A DNA stretch of 64,000 nucleotides from Polyodon spathula (lineage: Eukaryota; Chordata; Actinopteri; Acipenseriformes; Polyodontidae): the NCBI RefSeq assembly GCF_017654505.1, contig NC_054549.1, forward strand, positions 20,963,831-21,027,830, given 5' to 3'. The first letter of the stretch is position 1. Each line of letters starts with the position of its first letter. Below, piece after piece: positions 22,686-49,685 of the stretch. A program made the position numbers and the translations under genes. The notes beneath the pieces were generated by a model. The model was not told the origin of the DNA. It searched no databases and worked only from the letters and a program-made list of their open reading frames with translations.

Positions 22686-22791
22686 CTTTAAGAAAAACAA
22701 AAAAATCATAACCAGTGAAATTGTAATTGCACAGTTTGGCCAGGACTAAAGCAGGGGCAGTAAAGAATTATATTATAGTTATATATTGTTA

Positions 22792-22797
22792 AATAAA
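22792..22797 (+). terminator. AATAAA polyadenylation signal, FAM120C
   Basis: A canonical hexamer 107 bases after the FAM120C stop codon, the only strong candidate nearby. Confidence 0.65.
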
Positions 22798-22825
22798 GTG
22801 TTATATTAGTATATAACCAGTGTTT

Positions 22826-22831
22826 CCCCCA

Positions 22832-22882
<51 letters not shown>

Positions 22883-22883
22883 A

Positions 22884-22960
<77 letters not shown>
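22826..22960. repeat. Poly-C tract of about 135 bases
   Basis: Almost pure C interrupted only by AT at 22831-22832 and 22883-22884, just after the FAM120C polyadenylation signal. Confidence 0.95.
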
Positions 22961-22962
<2 letters not shown>

Positions 22963-24750
22963 GATAATGATGTTTAATAATTTAAAAACAAAAAAATGTC
23001 AAATCTTAGACCTAAGAAGTTGATAACATGTTCAAATTTTTGTTAAATGTAATTGACACACAAGCCTGACTGTGTGTCTAATGACATAATATTCTGCACA
23101 GGTCTGGGGGAAAACATTGACACAGATGTTATTGAAATATATCAATTTAAGGCCAAATTTAACAGATGAAAAATATTTCATCAGAATATTGATCATCATC
23201 ATAATAAGTGTTATTATTGTTATTATCAATTAAAATCAATAAATGGACTGTCCCTTGTTGTTTGAGCCTCAGAACCCCTCACACTGCCCCCATCTCCCCT
23301 TATTTAACCCTGGCTGGCTGTGTTGTTGTATTATCGCTGGTTTCCTAACAAGACAGACAGACAGTGTGTGAGTGTGTGTGTAAAATGAAAACAAAAGTAG
23401 GATGTACTGTTCACAAAGGGTTAAATTCTATATAATGTATATAAAATTTCAGGACAATTCACTGTGTTTAACTAATTTCTGCACAGTTGAAGAAGGGGTG
23501 TTGTCCAGAATGTCCTGAAATAAATACATTTTGTAAACCTTTTGTGTACAAAAACACACACACCATTAGAATGATATATGTATTGATGAGGGGTGTGCTG
23601 ATAATCACACTAGTAATTGCCTTTGAGAAGTGTTTGTTTATTTATTTATCTGCGGGTGTTTAAAGAAAGCCACTCGTTAAGGTGTTGGTTTCAAAACAAG
23701 AAAACCTGGCCTCCCCTCACCTTTACAACGAGTGCCCAGTTCATGGCAATCCACCCACAATAGAAGGTTGTTTTTTTTCCCGCTCAGTATTTACCGGTTT
23801 CGTAACCGACGTGGGGGTGGTAGGGGGGGGCATTGTAAAGGCGAGGGAAGGACGGCTTTTCTTTTGATTTAAAAAAAAAAAAAAAAAAAAGCCATCGTAA
23901 AGGCGAGGGAAGGATGGCTTTTCTTTTGATTTAAAAAAAAGCCATCCTTCTCTTGCTTTTACGAATTTTTTTTTTTTTTTATAAATACTTCTAAAAAGGC
24001 AGTTAATTCAGAGTGTTCGTGCGACAGTGAGCACCCCCTGGTGTTTATGTGGACACATCGGCCCCGAGCCTACACTCGCAGCGTTTGGTGGTCCTGACGA
24101 CTTCAGCGGCGTCTGAGTTCCGACCGCAGAAAACGCAGACGCTGTTTTATATATCCAAGAATAGTTTTTTTTTTTTTTTTTTTTTTTTATATCGGTTACC
24201 CTTTTAAAAGTTTAAACGAAAAGGAACATTTTTTTAGAAGCTTAAAAACCGCTGAAGCAAAGCCGTCGGTCGGTCGCCAGACTCTCCTGCCATCGCTGAG
24301 AACGGGTTTTATATTAATCCTCTGACAAAAAAAAGTGACAAGGAGATTCGATATCTTTTCCTCTTTTTTTTTCAAAGGATAGAAAAGGAATTCTCCTAAC
24401 ACGCTAAATGAAACAGCCAGACTTCAGAAAAAATTATACATACACACTGCTGTGCAAAACTCTGACATGTTGCATTTGTCTACTCTGATGCTTTATGAGC
24501 ATCAACAATTTACTCAAAGCCTCCACTAGTGTTTTTTGCTATTATTACAACCTTGACTCGCATGAAGAAGGAAACATACAGAGTGAAATCCCTCGCATCG
24601 CTCGATTCTCAAGGTGTGGTATCCGAAGCATAAAAGCAACACAGAGAAGCATCATTGGGAATTGACAAATCTTTTTTTTTTTTTAAGATTTGTATTATAC
24701 GAGAGTTCAAGTTACATTTTGCCTGGTTAAAATCCTGTTTGACCTTTTAG
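22961..24750. other. Intergenic spacer with inverted/duplicated segment
   Basis: No gene seen. A duplicated segment with GGCGAGGGAAGGA at about 23829-23930 is followed by its inverted copy to about 23965, forming a potential hairpin. Poly-T/A runs occur at 23871-23890 and 24165-24189. Confidence 0.65.
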
Positions 24751-24754
24751 GAGG

Positions 24755-24998
24755 TTCAAATCCCGGCTCAGCCACTGACTCCCGGCTCAGCCACTGACTC
24801 CCTGTGTCCGTGCGTGCGTGCGAGACCCTGAGCAAGTCACTTCACCTCCTTGTGCTCCATCCTTTGGACGAGACGTGAAGCAAACGAGGTCCTATTGGAA
24901 GCGACTCTGCAGCAGCAGCAGTTGTTGATGATGCAGAGTTCACCCCCCAGTCTCTGCGAGTCGCTTTGGATAAAAGCGTCTGCTGAATGACTAGTTAA
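24755..24998 (+). mobile_element. tRNA-derived SINE
   Basis: A B-box-like GGTTCAAATCCC near 24753-24765 is followed by CTCAGCCACTGACTCCC (partly duplicated), ACCCTGAGCAAGTCACTTC and the conserved 3' tail ending in (AAT)n to about 25030. Confidence 0.85.
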
Positions 24999-25030
24999 AT
25001 AAATAATAATAATAATAATAATAATAATAA

Positions 25031-25737
25031 AGTATTCTTTCTCTCTCTCATTCATGTATAGCTATGTGCGCAATTGCACCCTCTGGTGGCTATAAATGGG
25101 AATTACAATATTTACCCGCCGGTAGATATTAAGATTGGATGGACAAAATATACAAAAAAAAAAAAACAGGACAGGAGAGCACTTAATTTAGCCAACAAAA
25201 TAGTAACCATAAACGATATTTATTTAAAAATTATTTTAAAACTTGGAATAAAAAAGCACTTGATACTTACTATTTGATTATATATATAATATATAATATA
25301 TATCTATAATATATATATACTATATATAATATATTAATCTATATAGATATCTATACATTTAGAGATATCGCCTGTGCGCGTTTTAATTTTTGATTCATTA
25401 AAGTAAAATATTTATATTTTTTTTTACTATTATTTTGGAGCATGCTCAGTTCGACAGCTAGACCTTCAAATTGGAAGATAAAATCGAAAAAAACAAAACA
25501 AAACTGATCATTAAAAATATCAGAATGAACGAAAAACAATATATAATGTATCTGTCACGTGGGCAGGCGTGGCTCGAAGCACCTTATCCCGTCGCAGCGG
25601 ATCCCGCGTGTAAATGTTAACAGAATGTTCCGAGCTTTACAGTGGAAACGAGCTGCCCACGCGCTTTCTAATCTGTAAACTGTTCCAAACAAAACGTCTA
25701 CTCCCAGTTCTGTACTGGTACCGGTATTACGAAGCTC
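25031..25737. other. Intergenic A/T-rich spacer
   Basis: No gene seen; a TA-rich block lies at about 25277-25355. Confidence 0.6.
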
Positions 25738-25990
25738 GGTGGGCCACTGGTTATAGAAAGGGGCTCGATATCCTGGCTCAGCCACTGACTCCCTCTGAGT
25801 GTGTGTGTGTGTGTGTGAGACCCTGAGCAAGTCACTTCACCTCCTTGTGCTCCGTCCTTCGGTCGAGACGTGAAACAAACGAGGTCCTATTGGAAGTGAC
25901 TCTGCAGCAGCAGCAGTTGTTGATGATGCAGAGTTCACCCTCCCTAGTCTCTGTGAGTCACTGTGGATAAAAGTGTCTGACTCATAATCA
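25738..25990 (+). mobile_element. tRNA-derived SINE
   Basis: The head GGTGGGCCACTGGTTATAG is a diverged A box. The CTCAGCCACTGACTCCCTC, TG repeat, ACCCTGAGCAAGTCAC body and GGATAAAAGTGTCTG tail are in the standard order. Confidence 0.85.
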
Positions 25991-27544
25991 ATAATCGGGC
26001 TGTTGAAACAGGAATTAATGCATTAAAATCGCAGCGCAGAAAAACAAGCTTTTTTTAAATATAAATTTAAAAGGATTGTGTTCGAAAGGAAAAAGGTCGA
26101 GATCGTGTAAAAAGTGTAGATTTGTTAATATTTTAACTTTCAGACGGGACTCTCTCCTCACTCATATCTCTCTTCCTCTCCCTCTCTTTTACTCAGTCTA
26201 TCTCCCTCTCCCCCTCTCTCCTTTCTCCTCTCATTCCTCTCTCCTCTCATTCCTCTCTCTCCTTCTCTACCCCTCCTCATTCCTCGCTCCTCTCCTCATT
26301 CCTCTCTCCCCCTCACTCCGTCTCTCTCCCCCTCCCTCCTCTCACTCTCTCTCCCTCTCCTGTTTTTTTTTTTTTTGCTGACTTTTTTTTTTTTAAATGT
26401 TTAGAAACACGTCGTCCGTATTTCGCAAATATTCGATTTTTAAATTTTTTTTTTTTTTACAGTTTTAACAAATTGATAAAAAGACAATTTAAATCATAAC
26501 ATTTTTATGCTTCTGGTCCTTGCTTTTTAAACTTCTTGGTATTATTAATTATTATATATATTATTATATATTATTAACCTCGATTTAAAAACTCACACAC
26601 ACACACATTAATTGAACGTACAGTTGTTTCTTCTATATTTCCTGATTACATTTAAAATGAATAGAACGTAGTTGTTTTTTTTCCTTCAATATTTTGCGAT
26701 ATAAACGTCGTTTTTTGCACCTGTGTTGGTATGCGTTTTTGCTTTCTAGTTTGCGTTCCTTTTTGTGATAGAAAAACATCTAACAGAAATTATTATTAGA
26801 ATTTAGGGTTTTCTTCCTTTTTTTAAAAGAGTTACTAAAAAAGAGATTAACTAATAAATGAGTAAATAAATAAGAGTTATAAAGTTTGTCAGATTTATTG
26901 TACCCCCCTGGCGAATTCAGCTTGTAATCTTCAGATTCGCTTTTATAAATGTCTAAAATAGTCCAATAAATGTTTCTTAGCGAGATGCGAATTGCTATAA
27001 TAATAACAAGAAGAGAAAAAAAACAAACCGTGATTGATTTAAAGTTTTACTCTTGTTATCCGAATTCTTATTATCCGAGTTGTGTTTCTGGTTTCTATAG
27101 CGCGTAGATTACTTCACAGGACGAGTTTAATCCACTAGCCTGTTTTTAATGATCCCTTCCCTCGTTATTTGCTGTCGTCCCCCCTCCAGCACTCTCAAAC
27201 ACACACAACAGCTCCGCGGTTTATTGATGTCAGTTTCGACAGGAAAAAAACAAACCTTGGATTTTGGACGGTGGGTCCACCCCCCCCCCCCCCCTACACA
27301 CAAGAAGACGCGTTTTTTATATCCCGCGGAAGAAGGAAAATCTGTTTGATTTTTTTTTTTTTTTTAGTTTTTGTTTCTGTCGGATGATGGTGATAATGAT
27401 GAATCAATAAACAGAGTTGACCTGTTGTTTCTGCTGTTGGAACGTGATTTACAGTGCTTAATAAAAATCTATTCTTTTAGTAAAAAAAAGAAAGGAAACG
27501 TTTCTCTCTGTCTCTTTCTGTGTGTGTGGTTTATTTCACCCTCT
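25991..27544. other. Intergenic spacer with CT-rich block
   Basis: No gene seen. A pyrimidine-rich stretch (26150-26365) and several T-runs; otherwise A/T-rich. Confidence 0.65.
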
Positions 27545-27735
27545 CCTGCAGGGCTGGGAATCAGACTCCCGCTGCACAGCTGTGTGATCCAGTGCTGGTT
27601 TCACTTGGGGTTTAATAATGAGACACACCTGAGCTTGTTACCTAGACACGCTGGGGCTGATCAAGCTGGTAGTAAAACCTGGACTGGGTGACACTGCTGT
27701 GCAATAGGAGTCAGATTCCCACTCCTGGTTTGATG
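27545..27735. mobile_element. Foldback MITE, about 180 bp (family A)
   Basis: The left half GGGAATCAGACTCCC...TGTGTGATCCAGTGCTGG and the right half ...CCTGGACTGGGTGACACTGC...GGAGTCAGATTCCC are inverted copies of about 50 bases. They surround AGACACACCTGAGCTTGTT. Other copies in the window are listed separately. Confidence 0.85.
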
Positions 27736-28165
27736 CTACAATATAATCCCTTTTTCTTGGTTTAGTTTCCTTACAGACAGACAGACACAGACCCTCACAG
27801 TCCTGTTCAGTTTGATGCTACAATATAATCCCTTCTTAATGTCTGTGCTAGTTTACTACATTCTGAAAAGAGTTTAGTTTCATTAAAGCTGCAGACAGAC
27901 ACTACTGTACTGTCTACAAGCGAAACTACAGAATGTTTCATTATACTAAATATAATGTTTCATTTTACGAAAAACAAAGTGTTAATGCTTTGGGTTTTTA
28001 TAGCGCTCCGCTGCCCTCTAGTGTCCAGCCTTTATAATGGCGACACTTAGTCGATGTGGCCGCACCTGTGATTTTGCTGTGTGAAAGTGCTGCCACCTAG
28101 CGGATGAAGGCTGTCAGTACAGGTAGCGTCCTAAAAAAAATGCTCGCTCTCTGTCTACATATATA
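27736..28165. other. Intergenic spacer
   Basis: No gene seen. Two direct copies of GATGCTACAATATAATCCCT (27732 and 27814). Confidence 0.6.
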
Positions 28166-29588
28166 GCACCAGTCAAAAGATTAAGTACACCTGCTTGAAA
28201 CCAGGTTTTCATGATTATCTATGCTTTTAACTGTATAAACTTCACTATAAACACTTAATATTTCATTGTATGATACCTGTACTTATATAAGATGATAATC
28301 ATAAGTGAATTGCATTCAAAAATTTCATTTTTAAATGAAAATGTAATTCTTGTCAATTTCAATGAAATGGTCACCCCCAAAAAAAGGGGATTTCAGTCTC
28401 AAGCCCAAGTCAGTTAAAAGTCTGAAATGTGTATAACACGGTGTTAGAACACTGGCCTAAGTATAAAAGTGTCTTTGTTAGATGTTCTCTGAGTTAACTA
28501 GCATGTTACCTAATTAACCTTCTGTCAGCAATTATTGTTAACAGGTGAGGGTCCATGATTACTATAAATATAGGTAGCATGGGCACAAGTTTGTCATTCC
28601 TGAATGTAAGGGAGCAGAAAATGGCAAAATAAGCAAAGAAAAAAGACAGTCTGTAATTACTTTAAGAAATGAAGGTCAATCTTTAAGACAAATCGCAAGA
28701 ACTTTGCAAGTGTCTGTAACTGCTGTGGCCAGGACCATCAAACGATTTGAAGAAACTGGCACTCATGAGGACCGAGCAAGGTCAGGCAGGCCAAGGGTGA
28801 CCTCAGAATCAGAGAACAAGTTAATTCGTGTCACAAGTCTGCCAAACCGGCGATTAACTGCCCCTGAAATACAAGCTCAGCTAAATGCTACTAGAAGTAC
28901 AGATGTTTCAACATCAACTGTTCAGAGGAAACTGCATGAAGCTGGCCTAACTGGAAGAATTGCTGCAAAGAAACCATTGTTAAGAGTGCAGGATAAGAGG
29001 AAGAGACTTGCCTGGGCCAAAAAACACAGAAACTGGACGTTTGAGGAGTGGAAGTCGGTCTTATGGTCCGATGAGTCAAAATTTGAAATATCTGGGTCCA
29101 ACCACCGAGTATTTGTGAGACGCACACCTCAAAGTTGTACAAGAACTATCTGGCGAAGAAGGAAAGTGAAGGACAACTCAATCTAATGACCTGGCCTGCC
29201 CAGTCTCCAGACCTCAATCCCATAGAACATGTATGGGACGAACTGGACAGAAGAGTCAAAGCAAAGCTACCCACAAGTGCCCTACATCTCTGGGAATTGC
29301 TACAGAAGAGTTGGGAAGACATGTCGGGTGATTTCCTGCTGAAACTTGTTAACCGAATGCCTCGTGTTTGTAAGGCTGTTATTAAGGCAAAGGGTGGCTA
29401 TTTTGAGGAATCCAAGATTTAGAGACAATTTCTTGAATATTGCTTTGATACTCCTTATGTTTTGTATATTGTAACACGTGTTTTCATTTTCAAGTATTTA
29501 CAGAAACGTATACGACGTAAAACATTGTCAATTATGAAAAAAAAAAAAAAGTTTCCAGCAAGTGTACTCAAACTTTTGACTGCTACTC
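28166..29588 (+). mobile_element. Tc1-like element with internal deletion
   Basis: The ends carry CAGTCAAAAG-type inverted sequence (28169 and 29583) with flanking TA dinucleotides. The element is 1.42 kb and carries a broken transposase on the plus strand. Confidence 0.88.
28621..29422 (+). pseudogene. Tc1-like transposase, deleted and frameshifted
   Basis: The frame through 28704-29186 has SLRQIARTLQVSVTAVART, GRPRV and VLWSDESKFEISG with the first catalytic Asp. The original ATG region (AAATGGCAAAATAA) appears shifted by a base. Near 29125-29140 a deletion removes the second Asp segment and changes frame. The remaining C-terminus (29135-29422) has [19 protein letters not shown]. It cannot be active. 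Confidence 0.88.
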
Positions 29589-30030
29589 TATTTTTTAGCT
29601 CAAAGAGCCCAAAAGTTTCGATATTGTACATCTTTCTGTGTTTGAATCAATTATTTTCTATAAAATTGTTCCAGTCTCTCCAACATTTTATTTCATCACA
29701 TTTTCACAGGCTATTCCATAAACACATCGCTATTATTACAGTTATATATAAACCTCGACTTTACACAGGAAAGTACATAATCGCGTATCCTCTGTGACAG
29801 CCGGGGCTATGAAAAATAACAAAACACAATTAAAATTTAATTCAATGACTCTCTAAATCAACAAGTGGCGCGTAAACATTATAATTAGTCACTAATTAGA
29901 TTCAAAATATTCTCTTTTGTTGATGCAGTATGGGAAAAAATATATATATATAATATCTATATCTTTTTTTTTTTGTTGTTTTTTTTTTGGGGGGGGGGGG
30001 GGGGTTTGGTCCAACTTTATTGACAGTCGA
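29589..30030. other. Intergenic spacer upstream of PHF8
   Basis: No gene seen. A/T-rich, with a T-run and an 18-base G-run ending at 30004. Confidence 0.6.
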
Positions 30031-30560
30031 AAGGCGAACACTGTGACAGTCGGAGCTGATCTGGTCGAAATGGCGGCGCCGCAGCGCGATTTCAGCTCTT
30101 TTTAAACTTGTATCTGTTGTTAAAATATCGAAGGCGGACTGATTGCCTCTGTAACCTCGGGACCCACGGACCCGGGAACCTCTCGATCTCCTTATTCTGT
30201 ATTTGGGGTTCAAATATTCGCGATTCGGACGCTTCTTGTGGAATTTGCGTTTCCCCGAGCAGGCCCGGGCAAGCCCCCGGCGCAGAGTGAGGAGCGAAGC
30301 CGCTTTCGGAGACTCGGGGTGTCGCAGCGGTGGGGGAAAGCAGAGCCCGGCTTCACAAACAAAATTGGAGCGAATCTCGCGTAGAAAAGGGGTCTGCGAA
30401 CGGGACGGGTGGTTGTTGTTGTTGTTATTTTTATTATTAGTTTAAGGACAGGGGTTTGGGATCGATTGTTTTGTTTACATTTTTGGCTTGAGGTAAAATC
30501 GCCGCGGCGGTGTTTAGAGGTACCGGAGGCCGGGTCTGGCAGCGGCGGCGGCGGCGTTTC
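30031..30560 (+). promoter_or_regulatory. CpG-rich PHF8 promoter/5' region
   Basis: CpG density rises sharply from about 30040 to 30560 against A/T-rich surroundings. AAATGGCGGC at 30069-30078 matches a YY1-type element often found just downstream of housekeeping start sites. The PHF8 coding start is 1.5 kb further on, so a non-coding first exon is likely here. Its splice sites are not resolved. Confidence 0.55.
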
Positions 30561-31573
30561 AGCGAGAGACGAAAACTTTACAAATTAAACAACTCCAATA
30601 AACTCGGGACAGCGACAAATAGCGACATTTAAAACGGCTTTTAAACCACTCCAAATACAACATCGGGATTATAATTATTATTAATATTATTCTGTAACGC
30701 GCTGTGTTTGGTCCGCGGCTGGTTCTGTGGAAAGGACGCGTCTCCCCCACGCAATTAACCCGCAATTTAACTTGGCTTTTTCGTTCTCTTAATTGTAATA
30801 ACGATTGCCGCTGATGCGCGTACAATTTAATAATTATTATTAATTACTATTTGTGACTTCGGATTGCTGCTTCTAACTACGACCCCCTTCCCAGCGGTTC
30901 CCTGGTTCTCGTTTGAACAGCAACCGAATGTATATTTAATTCATTTATTAAATTAATTAGCAGCTAAAACCGTCCACTCGTCAATTAAGTGTGAATTTAT
31001 TTGCACAAGTTTTGTTCTAGTGAGATGTGCTGGTCTGTAATATAATTCTACTTTTAGAAGTTTTTTTTTTTTTTTTTTTTAATCGACATATTGCAGATCG
31101 TTTTTACAGTATGATAATAATTTTATTAAATAATTAAAACTTATTTTTGGTGGGGAAAAGTTTTTTGCGGGGGTGACGAACATGCATATTTGACTTCTCA
31201 TTTTTTAAAACTTTAAAAAAATATATAACAATAATACACTTTGTTTATTTTTTAATAAAGAAATATATATATAATATGTAATTTGTCGGTTATAGATATC
31301 AGTTAAACTACTAGAACGAGTAATATCTGATATTCTCACGCTTGCTTTACCGTTATATTTTATTCACAGTGAAACAAACACACACTGTCTCAAAACTCCC
31401 GAGTTTTCTGTTCATTCTCTACCCTGTCGATGGTGGCAGTTTAAGGGTTCGGGGTCGGTTCCGAAGCCGGGGGTGATCAGACCGAGCTCGGGTTGTTATT
31501 AAACACGTCCTGTACTTTCCTTGATCGAGACCCGTCAGCGGTGCGGGTCAGAACCGATCCTCCGTCCAGTGAG

Positions 31574-44108
<12,535 letters not shown>

Positions 44109-44339
44109 GGAGGAGAAGGGGGGGGGGGGGAGAGGAGAAAGAGGAGGGAGGGGAGAGAGAGGGAAGGAGCAGCACAGCACTGACTGCATGATTGATTGAA
44201 GGCACTGTAAAAAGCGACCGGCTCAGTGAATGAAATTCAGTTCAATTGAAATGTTTACTCTTTAAAAACAGACCCCTTGCTTTGGCGTTGGCAATCCTGT
44301 GTTTGGATTCAGTGGAACAGCCCGGCATTCAACACAATG
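44109..44339 (+). other. PHF8: PHF8 3' UTR, proximal part
   Basis: Sequence after the TGA at 44106-44108, with a purine-rich GGAGAGAGG run. The 3' UTR may extend to AATAAATAAA at about 45830, but nothing fixes its end. Confidence 0.5.
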
Positions 44340-44515
44340 ACAGGGCTGGGAATCAGACTCCCGCTGCACAGCGGTGTGATCCAGTCCTGGTTTCACTAGG
44401 ACTTTAATAAGACACACCTGAGCTTGTTGCCTAGACACACTGGGGGCTGATCAAGCTGGTAGCAGTAAAACCTGGAACGGCTGAAACTGCTGTGCAATAG
44501 GAGTCGGGCTAACAT
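44340..44515. mobile_element. Foldback MITE, family A
   Basis: A complete copy: GGGAATCAGACTCCCGCTGC, AGACACACCTGAGCTTGTT and GTGCAATAGGAGTC, in the presumed PHF8 3' UTR or just downstream. Confidence 0.85.
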
Positions 44516-46339
<1,824 letters not shown>

Positions 46340-46344
46340 TAGAC

Positions 46345-46562
46345 GGCAGGGCTTCTCAAACTCTGCCCTGGGGAGCCCCTGTGGCTGCTGGTGTAACATT
46401 TGATAAATAACTTGAACTGCAGCTGTTCAAGAGCCAAGTGAAAAGGTCTAATTAAGCAAATTATCAGTTCAATTCAGGGTCTGGTTCAGTGATTGAGATC
46501 TCGGTTGGAATGCAAACCAGCAGCCACAGGGGGTCCCTGGGAGAGAGTTTGAGAAGCCCTGA
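46345..46562. mobile_element. Foldback element, family B
   Basis: The ends CAGGGCTTCTCAAACTCTG and GTTTGAGAAGCCCTG are inverted copies with internal AAGGTCTAATTAAGCAAAT. A fragment of the same centre is at about 63090-63205. Confidence 0.8.
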
Positions 46563-46852
46563 TATAGGGTGAAGCACACAGTGACTTTTCTAGAGTGTTC
46601 TTAATTGTTATTATTTTATTAAGACAAGACAAGGCAATGTTTAATATTCAAACTTTGATATTTCACTCTTGTTGTTGGGGGGGGGGGGGGGGGGCACATT
46701 ACTGTTGTAGCCAATGCTTGTATGAAGTTCATAAAAACAGAAAATGTGTTGATTTTTTTCTTATGGTACAGATTCAAGATGGGAATGAATCACGAGACAA
46801 TGTTCTGCTTTTATTTAAGTAAAATCCATATACAAACACACACTTGTATAAC

Positions 46853-48258
46853 ACTAGACCCTGATATTGATGCGATCCAGCCCTCTGAAATGTCTTTATA
46901 ATATACAGCTCTAGACCCTGATATTGATGAGATCCAGCCCTCTGAAATGTCTTTATAATATACAGCTCTAGACCCTGATATTGATGAGATCCAGCCCTCT
47001 GAAATGTCTTTATAATATACAGCACTAGACCCTGATATTGATGAGATCCAGCCCTCTGAAATGTCTTTATAATATACAGCACTAGACCCTGATATTGATG
47101 AGATCCAGCCCTCTGAAATGTCTTTATAATATACAGCACTAGACCCTGATATTGATGAGATCCAGCCCTCTGAAATGTCTTTATAATACACAGCACTAGA
47201 CCCTGATATTGATGCGATCCAGCCCTCTGAAATGTCTTTATAATATACAGCACTAGACCCTGATATTGATGAGATCCAGCCCTCTGAAATGTCTTTATAA
47301 TATACAGCACTAGACCCTGATATTGATGCGATCCAGCCCTCTGAAATGTCTTTATAATATACAGCACTAGACCCTGATATTGATGAGATCCAGCCCTCTG
47401 AAATGTCTTTATAATATACAGCACTAGACCCTGATATTGATGAGATCCAGCCCTCTGAAATGTCTTTATAATATACAGCACTAGACCCTGATATTGATGA
47501 GATCCAGCCCTCTGAAATGTCTTTATAATATACAGCACTAGACCCTGATATTGATGAGATCCAGCCCTCTGAAATGTCTTTATAATATACAGCACTAGAC
47601 CCTGATATTGATGAGATCCAGCCCTCTGAAATGTCTTTATAATATACAGCACTAGACCCTGATATTGATGAGATCCAGCCCTCTGAAATGTCTTTATAAT
47701 ATACAGCACTAGACCCTGATATTGATGAGATCCAGCCCTCTGAAATGTCTTTATAATACACAGCACTAGACCCTGATATTGATGCGATCCAGCCCTCTGA
47801 AATGTCTTTATAATATACAGCACTAGACCCTGATATTGATGAGATCCAGCCCTCTGAAATGTCTTTATAATATACAGCACTAGACCCTGATATTGATGAG
47901 ATCCAGCCCTCTGAAATGTCTTTATAATATACAGCACTAGACCCTGATATTGATGAGATCCAGCCCTCTGAAATGTCTTTATAATATACAGCACTAGACC
48001 CTGATAATGATGCAATACAGCCCTCTGAAGTGTCTTTATAATATACAGCACTAGACCCTGATATTGATGAGATCCAGCCCTCTGAAATGTCTTTATAATA
48101 TATAGCACTAAACCCTGATAATTGATGCAATACAGCCCTCTGAAATGTTTTTATAATATATAGCACTAAACCCTGATAATGATGCAGTACAGCCCTCTGA
48201 AATGTTTTTATAATATATAGCACTAAACCCTGATATTGGTGCGATACAGCCCTCTGAA
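46853..48258. repeat. 57-bp minisatellite, about 24 copies
   Basis: Nearly identical 57-base units (inverted relative to 21304-21662); a few right-end units are shortened or diverged. Because 57 is a multiple of three and the unit lacks stops in two minus frames, it creates 444- and 500-codon spurious ORFs. It occupies most of the PHF8-HUWE1 spacer. Confidence 0.97.
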
Positions 48259-48777
48259 ATGAAACAGGATGCTCAGCAATCACTAGAAATACTTCATGAA
48301 TAAGAAAATTCACTGATAAACTGAAACCGTTTCGTCATTCCGCCGCCTTCTTACAGCAGTGTAGAAATAGTACGGCAGAGACCGATGCGGCTGTTTTCAC
48401 TTTGAAAGTGACGTCACACATGTTAGAACTGAGACCCACGCAGTTCTGAGGTGGGGTTCTGATTCTAAAATGATGCACCACTGTCTTCCAGATTCGGTCC
48501 ATGTTGGGGAAATTAAGTCTTAATTATTCACTGAAAATACTAATTATACATTTCAAAACTAATTATATATAGCAATTGTTGACTGAAAACGCTTTTCTGT
48601 TTACATCAAACTTTTAATTCTGACATTAAATATTCGAATACGATTCTATGCCATTTTGTATCATTCGGTTATACGTAACAAACGCGTGTCTGACGACTGC
48701 AACGCACGTCAGCCACTGACCAACAGCTGTCAAACTCAGACAAACAATATATAACTCAACAGTCTCCAAATCAAATG

Positions 48778-48820
<43 letters not shown>
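48778..48820. repeat. (GATA)n microsatellite
   Basis: About ten pure GATA units, 70 bases upstream of the HUWE1 promoter block. Confidence 0.95.
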
Positions 48821-48821
<1 letters not shown>

Positions 48822-48889
48822 TAGATAATTACATTTGAATTGAGAACTGTTGAGTTGTGCAGCCCGACTCGGCAGAGCCAGCCTCGTTA

Positions 48890-49029
48890 TGAACCCAAGA
48901 TGGCGGAGGTTGTGGGAGTCGTCTATCCGAACGTCAGAAGGCTAGGAAACCCCGCGCGATCTCGCGAGCTTTGAGTCTCTCCTGCTCGCTGGTGTAAGAT
49001 GGCGGATGCGAATTAAACCGCAGCTCCAG
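48890..49029 (+). promoter_or_regulatory. HUWE1: HUWE1 promoter and non-coding first exon
   Basis: CAAGATGGCGG at 48896-48906 and AAGATGGCGG at 48996-49005 are two YY1-type sites. ATCTCGCGAG at 48959-48968 matches the palindromic TCTCGCGAGA housekeeping element. A good donor (CTCCAG|GTAACC) at 49029/49030 could end a 5' UTR exon. The spliced partner would be the exon at 56332. Confidence 0.65.
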
Positions 49030-49635
49030 GTAACCGAGAATGTTTTCTTCTAAAGCCGAGGTTGGAGACGATCAGGGAACCGGGGAGAAAGGGGGACGGG
49101 GTCTCGGGGTGACCGGGAACATGGGGTGGCGGGAATGGGGGCTCCGCGGGGTTCGGAAGACCCCTGAAAAAGGCGGTTTTGCCGGGATAGACCCGGGAGG
49201 ACTGCTGTGTGAACCGCCATCTTTAATTTGCTGTTTTGTAACTAGTTTTGACATGATGGGGGGCGGATGGATGGATTGAAACACGGAGAGGAGAGGGAGA
49301 GGAGAGGGAGAGAGAGAGAGATGGGGTCGGGAGGCGCACAGTAAGTATATATAAGGGTGTGAAATGAAGGTTGTCTGGAGCGAAAATATGAGGCAATTTA
49401 GCAATGGGACAGAAAGCAGGGCTGAACCTGGGTTGAGCTGGGCTGTGTATCAGAGAAATAGCAGACTGAAATAGCATGTCAGGGTTTGATTTCTTGCTAT
49501 GTGCGTGTCATGAGTACAGAGGCTCCGAGAGTAACTTGTGAGGAAACGCTAGTCCTCATGATGGTGGATGTGTAAGCGCTGAGCAGAAAGAAGCCGGCTT
49601 GGAAAATGCATTTAACCGTGATACGAGCAGATAGT

Positions 49636-49685
<50 letters not shown>

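Noticed and set aside
46853..48258. Possible CRISPR-like array
   Set aside because: Contiguous 57-bp repeats without unique spacers, in a vertebrate locus; an ordinary minisatellite.
46774..48313. Minus-strand ORFs of 444 and 500 codons
   Set aside because: They are translations of the 57-bp minisatellite in two frames; the period is a multiple of three and the unit has no stops there. The two frames are equally open and perfectly periodic, with no sign of a gene.
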